In this document: positions 24,795-33,314 of the stretch, piece after piece
Position numbering within the stretch: the stretch's first letter is position 1
Layout of the letters: each line of letters opens with the position of its first letter
Source of the DNA: Pannonibacter indicus
Lineage (GTDB): Bacteria; Pseudomonadota; Alphaproteobacteria; Rhizobiales; Stappiaceae
Length of the DNA: 44,403 nucleotides
Assembly (NCBI RefSeq): GCF_001418225.1
Contig: NZ_LIPT01000016.1
Span: forward strand, 17,861-62,263
Direction: 5' to 3'
Program-made: the position numbers and the translations under genes
Notes under the pieces: generated by a model
Told to the model about the DNA's origin: nothing
Databases searched by the model: none
Seen by the model: only the letters and a program-made list of their open reading frames with translations

Positions 24795-25754
24795 ATGTCT
24801 TTCAAACGTCCCCGTCCGACCGACAATGCGGTGTTCGGCAAGAGCGTGACCGGCGGCTCGCATGAGCCTACATATGGCGGCGTGCTGTCCTTCATGCGCC
24901 GCCGTTACAGCCGTGATCTTGCGGGCGTGGATGCCGCGGTGCTGGGCATTCCCTTCGATGCTTCTGTGTCCAACCGTCCCGGTGCCCGCTTTGGCCCGCA
25001 GGGCGTGCGCCGCGCTTCGGCGATCTTTGACGGCGACCCTCAGTATCCGTTCCATGCTGACCCGTTCGAGGGGCTGGCCGTGGTGGATTATGGTGATGTC
25101 TCGTTTGACTATGGCCGCAACGCCGAAATCCCGGCCTGCATCGAGGCGCAGGCGCGCGAGATTCTGGATCAGGATGTGCATCTCTTCTCCATCGGCGGCG
25201 ACCACTTCGTCACGCTGCCGCTGCTGCGGGCGCATGTAGCCAAACACGGGCCTCTGGCGCTGGTGCAGTTCGATGCCCATCAGGACACCTGGCCGGATGA
25301 TGGCGGGCGCATCGACCATGGCACGATTACCGGCCGCGCCGTGCGTGAGGGGCTGATCGATCCGGACAAGTCGATCCAGATCGGCATCCGCACCCATGCG
25401 CCTGAAACCTGCGGCCTTGAAATTATCTATGGCGAGGAGGTCGAGATGCTCGGCGTCAATGGCGTGGTGGAAATGATCCGCGACCGGGTGGGCGATGCCA
25501 AGGCCTATATGACCTTTGACATCGACTGCCTGGACCCGGCCTTTGCGCCCGGCACAGGCACGCCGGTGGCGGGCGGGCTGACCTCGCGCGAGGCGCTGAT
25601 GATCCTGCGCCGCCTCGGGCCGCTCAATTTCATCGGCGGCGACGTGGTGGAAGTGGCCCCGGCCTATGACCACGCCGACATCACCTCCATCGCCGGCGCC
25701 AGCGTTGCCCAGCATTACCTTGGGCTGCTGGCTGAAAAGAAGCGGCAGGGGTGA
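24795..25754 (+). CDS. speB: Agmatinase (ureohydrolase family)
   Basis: A 319-residue manganese-dependent ureohydrolase, probably agmatinase, which splits agmatine into putrescine and urea. The metal ligands are seen in IGGDHFVTLP, QFDAHQDTW and TFDIDCLDPAFAPGTGTPVAGGL. A GGAG site precedes the chosen ATG; the frame is open further upstream without a ribosome site. Related enzymes act on guanidinobutyrate, guanidinopropionate or proclavaminate, so the substrate is not absolutely certain. It stands alone, with hairpins downstream. Together with the sox operon and guaD it suggests use of guanidino and methylamine compounds as nitrogen sources, which is inference. Confidence 0.92.
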   Translation: MSFKRPRPTDNAVFGKSVTGGSHEPTYGGVLSFMRRRYSRDLAGVDAAVLGIPFDASVSNRPGARFGPQGVRRASAIFDGDPQYPFHADPFEGLAVVDYGDVSFDYGRNAEIPACIEAQAREILDQDVHLFSIGGDHFVTLPLLRAHVAKHGPLALVQFDAHQDTWPDDGGRIDHGTITGRAVREGLIDPDKSIQIGIRTHAPETCGLEIIYGEEVEMLGVNGVVEMIRDRVGDAKAYMTFDIDCLDPAFAPGTGTPVAGGLTSREALMILRRLGPLNFIGGDVVEVAPAYDHADITSIAGASVAQHYLGLLAEKKRQG

Positions 25755-25849
25755 GGGGAGGCCATGGCGCGGCGGCGGTTCACGCCGGGACGGGGCGGAG
25801 AATGCAGCTGCGCAGATGGAAGCACCAGCGTGCCGCATATCCGGCGCCG

Positions 25850-25900
25850 CCCCGGGCGGAGCGAGGCGCAGACCCGGGGACCACTCGTTTGCTGAGTGGT
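25850..25900 (+). terminator. Two successive hairpins downstream of speB
   Basis: CCCCGGG (25850-25856) pairs with CCCGGGG (25873-25879), and directly after it ACCACTC (25880-25886) pairs with GAGTGGT (25894-25900). There is no T-run, so this is only a possible termination region. Confidence 0.4.
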
Positions 25901-25977
25901 GAGGTGAGCCGCAGCAGGCAGTACGGGCACATGAGATCTGCTAATGCCAGCTCTCGATGAGCTTGCCTCAGCGGGAG

Positions 25978-26040
25978 CTGGTCAAGCCCGTGCGGTGCTT
26001 GCGCAATTTCAAGCCGTGATGAGTCAGCATCCCGGCGCCT
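25978..26040 (+). repeat. Dispersed 63-base repeat, copy A
   Basis: This stretch matches the reverse complement of 29312-29374 at 49 of 63 bases by hand alignment, with solid blocks such as CAAGCCCGT, TTCAAG, CGTGATG and GGCGCCT. It lies in the gene-free 25755-26166 interval. The rest of that interval holds the hairpins at 25850-25900 and a weak GGGGC/GCCCC hairpin at about 26128-26152. Confidence 0.75.
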
Positions 26041-26166
26041 TGGTATGAGCGTCAGCTCCCGAGGGGGTGGCATCTCTCTGCGAGCGAGTAGGTCCGGGCT
26101 CAAAAGGCCGGGGTGGCGCAGCGGTGAGGGGCAATGCCGTGCGGAACGCCCCTGATCGCGCAGCTC

Positions 26167-26784
26167 TTATCCGTGCTTGCGGCTGAACAGGCCGGAGGGG
26201 CTGCTGTTGTCGTTTTGCGGGGTCAGGGACCAGGCCTTGTAGAGCGGGTGGCTGTCCTTCATCCGTGCGTACAGCTTTGTCATCTGATGCAGGAAGGCCA
26301 TCTTGCCGGCATAGGTGAGGGCCGCGCCGCCAAGCGTCAGAGCCAGCATGTTTTCCGCAGCGCCCCACAGCGCCAGAATGAAACCGGCGCCGGCCACCAG
26401 CGACAGGAGGAGGGCGGTGCGGGACATGTCCTGCGGAATGGGCACGAACATGCGGTTCAGCCAGATCCGCTCGCCAAAGGTGGCGCGCACGTGCCAGCGG
26501 TCCGTCCGGCGGGGCGGCGGGAACAGGCGGGGATTGAGCCAGAGCCATATCAGCACAAGGCCGGTGGCCGCCAGCGCGCCCGGCATGCCGATGATGGTGT
26601 GGCTCCAGATGGCCAGAAGCAGAACGGGCAGTGTGGCAAAACGTGTCCATACGCTCCAGCCGCTGGCGTGGCGCTGCCAGACCTTCGCATTCATGCCGAG
26701 CCAGCGGATCTGCCCGGCCGGCATGACGGCAGGACGGATGCGGGTGTTCCCTGCCTGCGGCCTCAATTGCCTCGCGTTTTCCAT
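26167..26784 (-). CDS. DUF6653 family membrane protein
   Basis: A membrane protein of 205 residues from the ATG at 26784; starts at 26835 (222 residues) or 26694 (175 residues, MNAKVWQRHASG) are also possible, and none has a clear ribosome site. The conserved part begins at WQRHASGWSVWTRFATLPVLLLAIWSHTIIG and runs through VLIWLWLNPRLFPPP, a pattern I recognise, without certainty, as DUF6653. There are four hydrophobic segments. The C-terminal part (KMAFLHQMTKLYARM) is amphipathic. Function is unknown. It follows phaC by 78 bases from the phaC stop to its chosen start, on the same strand, so it may be co-transcribed with the PHA synthase. Confidence 0.75.
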   Translation of the reverse strand: MENARQLRPQAGNTRIRPAVMPAGQIRWLGMNAKVWQRHASGWSVWTRFATLPVLLLAIWSHTIIGMPGALAATGLVLIWLWLNPRLFPPPRRTDRWHVRATFGERIWLNRMFVPIPQDMSRTALLLSLVAGAGFILALWGAAENMLALTLGGAALTYAGKMAFLHQMTKLYARMKDSHPLYKAWSLTPQNDNSSPSGLFSRKHG

Positions 26785-26862
26785 CGTCTTGACGGCGTGC
26801 CCCGAAACCGCTCCCTGAGTCTCTGCCGCGCCCATTGCGCGTCAGCAATCCGGTCCTCCGGA

Positions 26863-28686
26863 TCAGGCTTTCATCTTAACGTAAGTTCCCGGCGCGTCAC
26901 CCAGGATTTTCACCCGGTGCGCGCCCGGCTTGCGAGCCTTCACCGTGCTGCCGTCCTGCTGGCGCAGCCAGGCATCCCAATGCGGCCACCAGGAGCCGGG
27001 GTGTTCCTCCGCCGTTTTCAGCCAGTCCTCATAGGTACCTTCCGGCTTGCCGCCGGTCCAGTACTGGTATTTGCCGCGGGCCGGAGGGTTGATCACACCG
27101 GCAATGTGCCCGGAGCCGGAGAGGATGTAGTCCACCGGCCCGCCGAAGCAGGACGAGCCCTTGAACACCGAACGCGGCGGGGCGATGTGGTCTTCCTTCG
27201 TCGCCAGATTATAGACCGGAATGGTGACCTTCTTCAGGTCCAGCTTCTGGCCGCCGATCTCCATCTTGCCCTTGGAGAGGTTGTTCTCCAGATAGCAGTT
27301 GCGCAGGTAGAAGGAGTGGTTCGCCGCCGGCATGCGGGTGGAATCGGAGTTCCAGAACAAGAGGTCGAAGGGGAAGGGCTCCTTGCCGCGCAGGTAGTTG
27401 TTGACCACGTAGGGCCAGATCAGATCGTTGGAGCGCAGCATGTTGAAGGCGGATGCCATCTTCGAGCCGTCCAGATAGCCGCGCTCGGCCATCCGCTTTT
27501 CCAGAATGGCGATCTGCTCCTCGTCCACGAAGACCTTCAGATCGCCGGCATAGGTGAAATCCACCTGCGTGGTGAAGAAGGTGGCCGAAGCGATGCGGTC
27601 ATCACCGGTCGCGGCCATATAGGCCAGCGTCACGGCCAGCAGCGTGCCGCCGACGCAGTAGCCGATGGCGTTGACCTTGGTTTCCTTCGTGGTCTTGGCG
27701 ATCACGTCCAGCGTGCTCAGAATGCCTTCGCGCATGTAATGCTCGAAGCTCTTCTGCGCCTGATGCTCATCCGGGTTGATCCACGAGATGACAAAGACCG
27801 TGTGGCCCTGATCCACCGCCCATTTGATGAAGGACTTCTCCGGCGTCAGATCGAGAATGTAGAACTTGTTGATCCAGGGCGGTACGATCAGCAGCGGGCG
27901 TTTCAGCACGGTTTCCGTGGTTGGATCGTACTGGATCACCTCGCACACATCATTGCGGGCAATGACCTTGCCAGGTGTGAGGGCAAGGTTCTTGCCGAGC
28001 GCAAACTTGCTGGCATCGGTCTGGCGGATCTTGATGTCGCCGTGCCCGGCCTTGATGTCTTCGGCCAGAAGCTCCATGCCGCGGGCGAGGTTCTCGCCGT
28101 TGGAGGCCAGTGTTTCCTTCAGCAGCGCCGGGTTGGTCAGCACGAAATTGGACGGGGACAGCGCATTTGACAGCTGCTGGACGTAGAAATCGGCCTTGTG
28201 CTTCGTGTGCTCGTCCAGCCCCTCGGCTTCGCTCACCATGGACTGAGCCCAGTTGCTGGTGATCAGATAGAGCTGCTTGAGGAAATCGAAGAACTGGTTC
28301 TCGTTCCAGTCCGGGTCCTCGAAGCGCTTGTCGCGCGGCGGGGGCGTGACGGCGGGCTGCGAAGGCTCGCCCATCATGCGCTTGAGGGAGGAGTTCCACA
28401 GATTGATGTAACCGCCCCACAGCCGCGACTGGGCGTCGATGGCGCGCTGGGGATCGGACATCCAGTATTCGCCGACCTGCGCCAGCGTCTTGACGACGGA
28501 GGTCAGCTCGTCCGGGGTCTGGGGCGAGGCTTCCCCCTTCTCGCGGGGCTCCAGATAGGCGGCCAAAGCCTTGCCGCCGTTCTCCATCATCTTCGCCAGA
28601 TTCTGCGCAAAGGCTTCCGGATTTTTGACGATGTACTGCATGACCGGATTGTTCTGTTCATCTGCGTTCCGGCGGTCATCTGCCAT
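26863..28686 (-). CDS. phaC: Class I poly(3-hydroxyalkanoate) synthase
   Basis: A 607-residue PHA synthase that polymerises (R)-3-hydroxyacyl-CoA into storage polyester on the surface of granules. The lipase-like box GYCVGG gives the catalytic nucleophile Cys344. The alpha/beta-hydrolase core includes [16 protein letters not shown], the catalytic Asp is in ATKEDHIAP and the His in [12 protein letters not shown]. The N-terminal ~200 residues form the usual class I domain. The start is strongly supported by GGGAGGGGAACC upstream. phaA, phaB, phaR and phasin genes are not in the window. It is divergent from the lipoprotein gene. Confidence 0.97.
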   Translation of the reverse strand: MADDRRNADEQNNPVMQYIVKNPEAFAQNLAKMMENGGKALAAYLEPREKGEASPQTPDELTSVVKTLAQVGEYWMSDPQRAIDAQSRLWGGYINLWNSSLKRMMGEPSQPAVTPPPRDKRFEDPDWNENQFFDFLKQLYLITSNWAQSMVSEAEGLDEHTKHKADFYVQQLSNALSPSNFVLTNPALLKETLASNGENLARGMELLAEDIKAGHGDIKIRQTDASKFALGKNLALTPGKVIARNDVCEVIQYDPTTETVLKRPLLIVPPWINKFYILDLTPEKSFIKWAVDQGHTVFVISWINPDEHQAQKSFEHYMREGILSTLDVIAKTTKETKVNAIGYCVGGTLLAVTLAYMAATGDDRIASATFFTTQVDFTYAGDLKVFVDEEQIAILEKRMAERGYLDGSKMASAFNMLRSNDLIWPYVVNNYLRGKEPFPFDLLFWNSDSTRMPAANHSFYLRNCYLENNLSKGKMEIGGQKLDLKKVTIPVYNLATKEDHIAPPRSVFKGSSCFGGPVDYILSGSGHIAGVINPPARGKYQYWTGGKPEGTYEDWLKTAEEHPGSWWPHWDAWLRQQDGSTVKARKPGAHRVKILGDAPGTYVKMKA

Positions 28687-28965
28687 GTCAGGGTTCCCCT
28701 CCCTATCGGACTGCTTTTCTCTGCTCGGCCGGCCTTCGGCGTTCTGCGATGCTTTGGCGCCTTCATTATCAATGTTGCCGTTCTGATTTATGACACGGAA
28801 TGAGGCGAGGGCGAACGCTGATTTCTAGCATAATCAACTGATGCTGGCGGGAAATCCGAAAAACACCGGATTGGCGAGTGACCGCATGCCGTTCGCGGGG
28901 TTATAAGCGGCCAGATGTTTCGCGCGCTGGCCCTGGTGCCGTGCGCCTTGCGGAGGTTTGAGACG

Positions 28966-29304
28966 GTGAGAGCGATTGCGGCTTTGGGGGTGGTGGTGCT
29001 GTTGGGCGGCTGTGCAAGCGAGCCGGATACATCTGTCTTCAGCATGGTGAGTGCCCCAATCACGGGGAAGCGCCCGCAGACCTCCCTGCCGCCGCTGCCG
29101 CCCACCATTGCGCAGGATGGCGAAGAGGTTTCTGGCGTTCTGGACGATCAGGCACGCGAGGCGAATCTGGAACGGCTGAAGAAACTGTCGGAGGCACGGG
29201 CCGCCGGGGCGGGACGCAATGGCACGTCAGCGTCCGCGGCCGAGCTGGCGCGCCTGCGCGATGCCCATGGCAAGGCGGCGCTTCAGGAAATTGAAGGGCA
29301 GTAG
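28966..29304 (+). CDS. Small putative lipoprotein
   Basis: A 112-residue protein from a GTG that has GGAGG nine bases upstream; an ATG at 28915 would add 17 residues without a ribosome site. The N-terminus VRAIAALGVVVLLGGCAS is a short lipoprotein signal with lipobox LGGC, so Cys16 should be lipidated. The mature chain is Pro-rich at first (SLPPLPPT) and then a charged helix with possible coiled-coil character (LDDQAREANLERLKKLSEARAAG and AELARLRDAHGKAAL). No family is recognised. It is divergent from phaC, and copy B of the dispersed repeat begins eight bases after its stop. Confidence 0.75.
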   Translation: MRAIAALGVVVLLGGCASEPDTSVFSMVSAPITGKRPQTSLPPLPPTIAQDGEEVSGVLDDQAREANLERLKKLSEARAAGAGRNGTSASAAELARLRDAHGKAALQEIEGQ

Positions 29305-29311
29305 GTCAGGA

Positions 29312-29374
29312 AGGCGCCAGGGTACTGACGCATCACGCCTTGAAGAGGTTCAGGCACCATACGGGCTTGGCCAG
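29312..29374 (-). repeat. Dispersed 63-base repeat, copy B (inverted)
   Basis: Reverse-complement match to 25978-26040 (49 of 63 bases). It sits at the beginning of the gene-free interval 29305-29614. The two copies face each other across the DUF6653, phaC and lipoprotein genes. Confidence 0.75.
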
Positions 29375-29500
29375 GTTCCGGGGAGGCCTGCGCATGGCGG
29401 GCTGTCGAGGGTACACTGTGATAAGCCACCAAAAAAACACGGCGCAGGCCCTTGAAGGTGCGTGCGCAAGTGAAGTGGTGCTGATAAGAAGAGCGCCACA

Positions 29501-29529
29501 CAGCAACAGGCCGCATGCGCCTGTTGCTG
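29501..29529. repeat. Perfect 11-base inverted repeat
   Basis: CAGCAACAGGC (29501-29511) and GCCTGTTGCTG (29519-29529) form a perfect hairpin with a 7-base loop in the interval upstream of alaC. It has no T-run and could be a regulatory hairpin, an attenuator or part of a mobile repeat. Confidence 0.6.
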
Positions 29530-29614
29530 CGTCTGACCAGGTGGTCAGCGAATCTGGCGGGAAACAGCCGCCGGATGTGTTCGGCTAGCAGCAGAGGAAC
29601 GCGAGGCCCGCGCC

Positions 29615-30832
29615 ATGGAAGAGTTTCACAAGACCCGCAGACTGCCCCCTTATGTCTTCGAGCAGGTCAACAAGCTCAAGGCGGCGGCACGAGCGCAGGG
29701 CGCGGACATCATCGACCTTGGCATGGGTAACCCGGATCTGCCGACGCCCCCGCATATCGTCGAGAAGCTGACCGAAGTGGTGCAGGACCCGCGCACCCAC
29801 CGTTATTCCGCCTCCAAGGGCATCACCGGCCTGCGCAAGGCCCAGGCTGCCTATTACGAGCGCCGATTCGGCGTGAAGCTGAACCCGAACACCCAGGTGG
29901 TGGCGACGCTCGGCTCCAAGGAAGGCTTTGCCAACATGGCCCAGGCGATCACCGCGCCGGGCGATGTGGTGCTGAGCCCCAACCCCAGCTACCCGATCCA
30001 CACCTTCGGCTTCCTGATGGCCGGGGCCGCGATCCGCGCGATTCCCGCCGAGCCGGGACCGGAAGTGTTCCATGCGCTGGAACGTGCGGTCATCCACTCG
30101 GTGCCCAAGCCGATTGCCGTGATCATGTGCTATCCGGCGAACCCGACTGCCTATATGGCGGATCTGGAATTCTACAAGGATGTGGTGGCCTTTGCGCGCA
30201 AGCACGACATCTTCATCCTGTCGGATCTGGCTTATTCCGAGATCTATTTCGGTGACACGCCGCCGCCTTCCATGCTGCAGGTCCCGGGCGCCATCGAGGT
30301 GACGGCGGAGTTCACCTCCCTGTCCAAGACCTTCTCCATGCCGGGCTGGCGCGTCGGCTTTGCCGTCGGCAACGAGCGGCTTCTGGCGGCGCTTGCCCGC
30401 GTCAAGTCCTACCTCGACTACGGCGCCTTCACGCCGATCCAGGTGGCGGCGACGGCTGCGCTCAACGGGCCGGAAGACTGCATCGTGGAGATGCGCAACA
30501 CCTACAAGCGCCGCCGCGATGTGCTGGTGGAAAGCTTCGGCCGGGCCGGCTGGAACATCCCGGCTCCCGAAGCCAGCATGTTCGCCTGGGCGCCGATCCC
30601 GGAGAAGTTCCGTGCGCTCGGCAGTCTCGAATTCTCCAAGCTGCTGCTGGAGAAGGCCGAGATCGCCGTCGCACCGGGCATCGGCTTCGGTGAATATGGC
30701 GATGACTATGTGCGCATCGGCCTCGTCGAAAACGAGAAGCGCCTGCGTCAGGCTGCACGCAATCTGCGCCGTTTCCTTGAAACGGCGGATGAAACGTTGC
30801 ACAACGTCGTGCCGGTCAGCGCGGCGCGCTGA
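29615..30832 (+). CDS. alaC: PLP-dependent aminotransferase, AlaC type (alanine/LL-diaminopimelate group)
   Basis: A 405-residue class I/II aminotransferase. The PLP Schiff-base lysine is Lys238 in SLSKTFSMPGWRVGF, and NPSYPIHTFG, CYPANPTAYMA and LSDLAYSEIYF are typical of the AlaC/LL-DAP aminotransferase clade. AlaC makes alanine from pyruvate and glutamate; related proteins are often annotated as LL-diaminopimelate aminotransferase, so the substrate is not sure. AGAGGAA precedes the ATG. hom follows after 93 bases, and alaC-hom-glpX-recJ is a conserved order in alphaproteobacteria, linking amino-acid supply to hom. Confidence 0.9.
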   Translation: MEEFHKTRRLPPYVFEQVNKLKAAARAQGADIIDLGMGNPDLPTPPHIVEKLTEVVQDPRTHRYSASKGITGLRKAQAAYYERRFGVKLNPNTQVVATLGSKEGFANMAQAITAPGDVVLSPNPSYPIHTFGFLMAGAAIRAIPAEPGPEVFHALERAVIHSVPKPIAVIMCYPANPTAYMADLEFYKDVVAFARKHDIFILSDLAYSEIYFGDTPPPSMLQVPGAIEVTAEFTSLSKTFSMPGWRVGFAVGNERLLAALARVKSYLDYGAFTPIQVAATAALNGPEDCIVEMRNTYKRRRDVLVESFGRAGWNIPAPEASMFAWAPIPEKFRALGSLEFSKLLLEKAEIAVAPGIGFGEYGDDYVRIGLVENEKRLRQAARNLRRFLETADETLHNVVPVSAAR

Positions 30833-30925
30833 CCCTCTCACAGGCCGGGGCTGCCCGGCACCCGGACTAAACCGGCTGGCGCCCCGCGGCGGGCGCTGGT
30901 CCTCATCAACCGGAACATATCGTCA

Positions 30926-32254
30926 ATGGCTTCAGCTTTGAGACTTGGTGTCGCGGGATTGGGAACGGTCGGAGCTTCGCTCATCCGTCTCCTGTCCAAG
31001 AATGGGGATGCATTGGCCCGCAAGTGCGGGCGTCCCGTTGTCCTGACTGCGGTGACCGCAAGGGACAAGACCCGTGACCGCGGCCTTGATCTCACTGGTG
31101 TCACCTGGTTCGACGATGCGGCCGAAATGGCGCGCTCGGCCGATGTGGATGTTGTGGTGGAACTGATCGGCGGCGCCTCTGGTGCGGCCGAAGCCTGCGT
31201 CCGTGCCGCGCTAACCTCCGGAAAGCACGTGATCACCGCCAACAAGGCGCTGCTGGCCGCCCATGGCGTGGAACTGGCCGGGATCGCCGAAAAGGCCGGT
31301 GTCTCGCTCAACTATGAGGCGGCGGTTGCGGGCGGCATTCCCATCGTCAAGACACTGCGCGAGGCGATGGCTGGCAATTCCGTCACCCGCGTCTATGGCA
31401 TTCTCAACGGCACCTGCAATTACATCCTGACCCGGATGGAGCGCGAGGGCCTGTCCTTTGCCGAGTGCCTCGCCGATGCACAGCGCCTTGGCTATGCGGA
31501 AGCGGATCCCACCTTCGACATCGAAGGCAACGACACGGCGCACAAGCTGGCGCTGCTGACGAGCCTCGCCTTCGGCTGCAAGATCAGCGCCGACGACATT
31601 TATCTGGAAGGCATCAGCTCCATCACCACCGCCGACATCAAGGCGGCCGACGAGCTCGGTTACCGGATCAAGCTTCTGGGCGTCGCTCAGGTGACCGAAA
31701 GCGGCATCGAGCAGCGCGTTCACCCGACCATGGTGCCGAAGACCTCGGCCATCGCCCGTATTGACGGCGTGCTGAATGCCGTTGCGGTGGATGGCGACTT
31801 TGTCGGCGGCGTCGTGCTGGTCGGTCCCGGTGCGGGCGGCAATGCCACGGCATCCTCCGTTGCCTCGGATATTGCCGACATCGCCCGCGGTGACATTGCC
31901 CCGGCGCTGGGGGCGCCGAGTAACGTGCTGACGGATTACAAGCGTGCGGGCATGCGCCTGCATGAGGGCGGCTATTACATCCGCCTGTCCGTGTTTGACC
32001 GTCCTGGCGCCTTTGCCACCATCGCGCGCTGCATGGCGGATGCGGATATCTCGCTGGAATCCATCGTTCAGCGCCGCCGCCGTGCGCCGGGCAGCCTTAA
32101 TGGTGCCGAAACTGAGGTGCATGAGGCTCAACCTGTCATACTGATCACGTATGAGACATCCGAAACGGCGGTCCGTCAGGCGCTGGAGGCCATCGAGGCC
32201 AAGGGTGTCGTGGCCGACCGGCCGCAGATGATCCGGATCGAGAAACTGTCTTAA
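30926..32254 (+). CDS. hom: Homoserine dehydrogenase
   Basis: A 442-residue enzyme that reduces aspartate semialdehyde to homoserine for threonine and methionine synthesis. The N-terminal NAD(P) loop is VAGLGTVGASLIRLL, the substrate region includes NGTCNYILTRM and GYAEADPTFDIEGNDTAHKLALL, and the C-terminal ~80 residues (YYIRLSVFDRPGAFATIARCMADADISLESIVQ) are an ACT domain, so allosteric control by threonine is likely. It lacks an aspartokinase domain. The ribosome site is weak (CCGGAA). It belongs to the alaC-hom-glpX-recJ row, with a 46-base gap to glpX. Confidence 0.97.
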   Translation: MASALRLGVAGLGTVGASLIRLLSKNGDALARKCGRPVVLTAVTARDKTRDRGLDLTGVTWFDDAAEMARSADVDVVVELIGGASGAAEACVRAALTSGKHVITANKALLAAHGVELAGIAEKAGVSLNYEAAVAGGIPIVKTLREAMAGNSVTRVYGILNGTCNYILTRMEREGLSFAECLADAQRLGYAEADPTFDIEGNDTAHKLALLTSLAFGCKISADDIYLEGISSITTADIKAADELGYRIKLLGVAQVTESGIEQRVHPTMVPKTSAIARIDGVLNAVAVDGDFVGGVVLVGPGAGGNATASSVASDIADIARGDIAPALGAPSNVLTDYKRAGMRLHEGGYYIRLSVFDRPGAFATIARCMADADISLESIVQRRRRAPGSLNGAETEVHEAQPVILITYETSETAVRQALEAIEAKGVVADRPQMIRIEKLS

Positions 32255-32300
32255 GACCATCCATTGCGGATGATCCCATTCATGTGTTCAGGGGATTGCA

Positions 32301-33299
32301 ATGCCGAAGAAAGAAGCCGCCGCCGCATCGAGCTCGCTTGATCGCATTCTGACGCTGGAGCTGGCCCGCGTGACCGAGCGTGCCGCTGTCGCCGCTGCCC
32401 GTCTGCGTGGCCATGGCGACGAAATGGCTGCCGACCAGGCCGCCGTGGACGCCATGCGCCGCGAGTTGAACAACCTGCCGATCGACGGCACGGTGGTGAT
32501 CGGAGAGGGCGAGCGCGACGAAGCGCCGATGCTTTACATTGGCGAGGAAGTCGGCACCAAGCAGGGCCCGAAGGTGGATATCGCCCTCGACCCGCTGGAA
32601 GGCACCACCATCTGCGCCAAGAACCTGCCGAACTCGCTGGCCGTGATCGCGCTGGCCCCGGCTGGTGGTCTGCTGAATGCGCCGGACAGCTACATGGAGA
32701 AGCTGGCCATCGGACCCGGCTATCCGGTCGGCATCATCGACCTTGATGCCCCGATTGCCGAGAATATCGCCAATGTTGCCAAGGCCAAGGGCGTGAAGAT
32801 CTCCGAAATCACCGCTTGCGTGCTCGACCGTCCGCGTCATGCCCGCCTGATCGAGGACATCCGCGCCACCGGCGCTGCGATCCGCCTGATCGGCGACGGT
32901 GACGTGGCTGGTGTCATCCACACCACCGACCCGGAAGAGACCGGCATCGACATCTACGCCGGTATCGGCGGCGCGCCGGAAGGCGTGCTGGCGGCTGCCG
33001 CGCTGCGCTGCATCGGCGGCCAGATGCAGGGCCGTCTCGTCATCACCCGCGACGAGCAGGTGGAACGCGCCCACCGCATGGGCATTTCCGACATCAAGCG
33101 CAAGTATCAGCTTGAGGAGATGGCTTGTGGCGACGTGCTGTTTGCCGCCACCGGCGTGACCGATGGCAACTTCCTGCAGGGCGTGCGCTTCGGCCGCGAA
33201 CGCATCACCACCCACACCGTGGTCATGCGCTCTTCGACAGGCACCGTGCGTTACATCAAGGCCCAGCATACCCAGGTCGAAAAGTTCCATCTGGGCTGA
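32301..33299 (+). CDS. glpX: Class II fructose-1,6-bisphosphatase
   Basis: A 332-residue GlpX-type phosphatase that removes the 1-phosphate from fructose 1,6-bisphosphate in gluconeogenesis. The metal-binding signatures IGEGERDEAPMLYIGEEVG and DPLEGTTICAKNLPNSLAV are present, and GGAPEGVLAAAALRCIGGQMQGRL is typical of the C-terminal part. AGGGGATT precedes the ATG. It lies between hom and recJ on the same strand (46 and 15 bases), so it is most likely part of one transcript. Some GlpX proteins also act on sedoheptulose bisphosphate. Confidence 0.97.
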   Translation: MPKKEAAAASSSLDRILTLELARVTERAAVAAARLRGHGDEMAADQAAVDAMRRELNNLPIDGTVVIGEGERDEAPMLYIGEEVGTKQGPKVDIALDPLEGTTICAKNLPNSLAVIALAPAGGLLNAPDSYMEKLAIGPGYPVGIIDLDAPIAENIANVAKAKGVKISEITACVLDRPRHARLIEDIRATGAAIRLIGDGDVAGVIHTTDPEETGIDIYAGIGGAPEGVLAAAALRCIGGQMQGRLVITRDEQVERAHRMGISDIKRKYQLEEMACGDVLFAATGVTDGNFLQGVRFGRERITTHTVVMRSSTGTVRYIKAQHTQVEKFHLG

Positions 33300-33314
33300 G
33301 CTGGAGGGCAGGGC

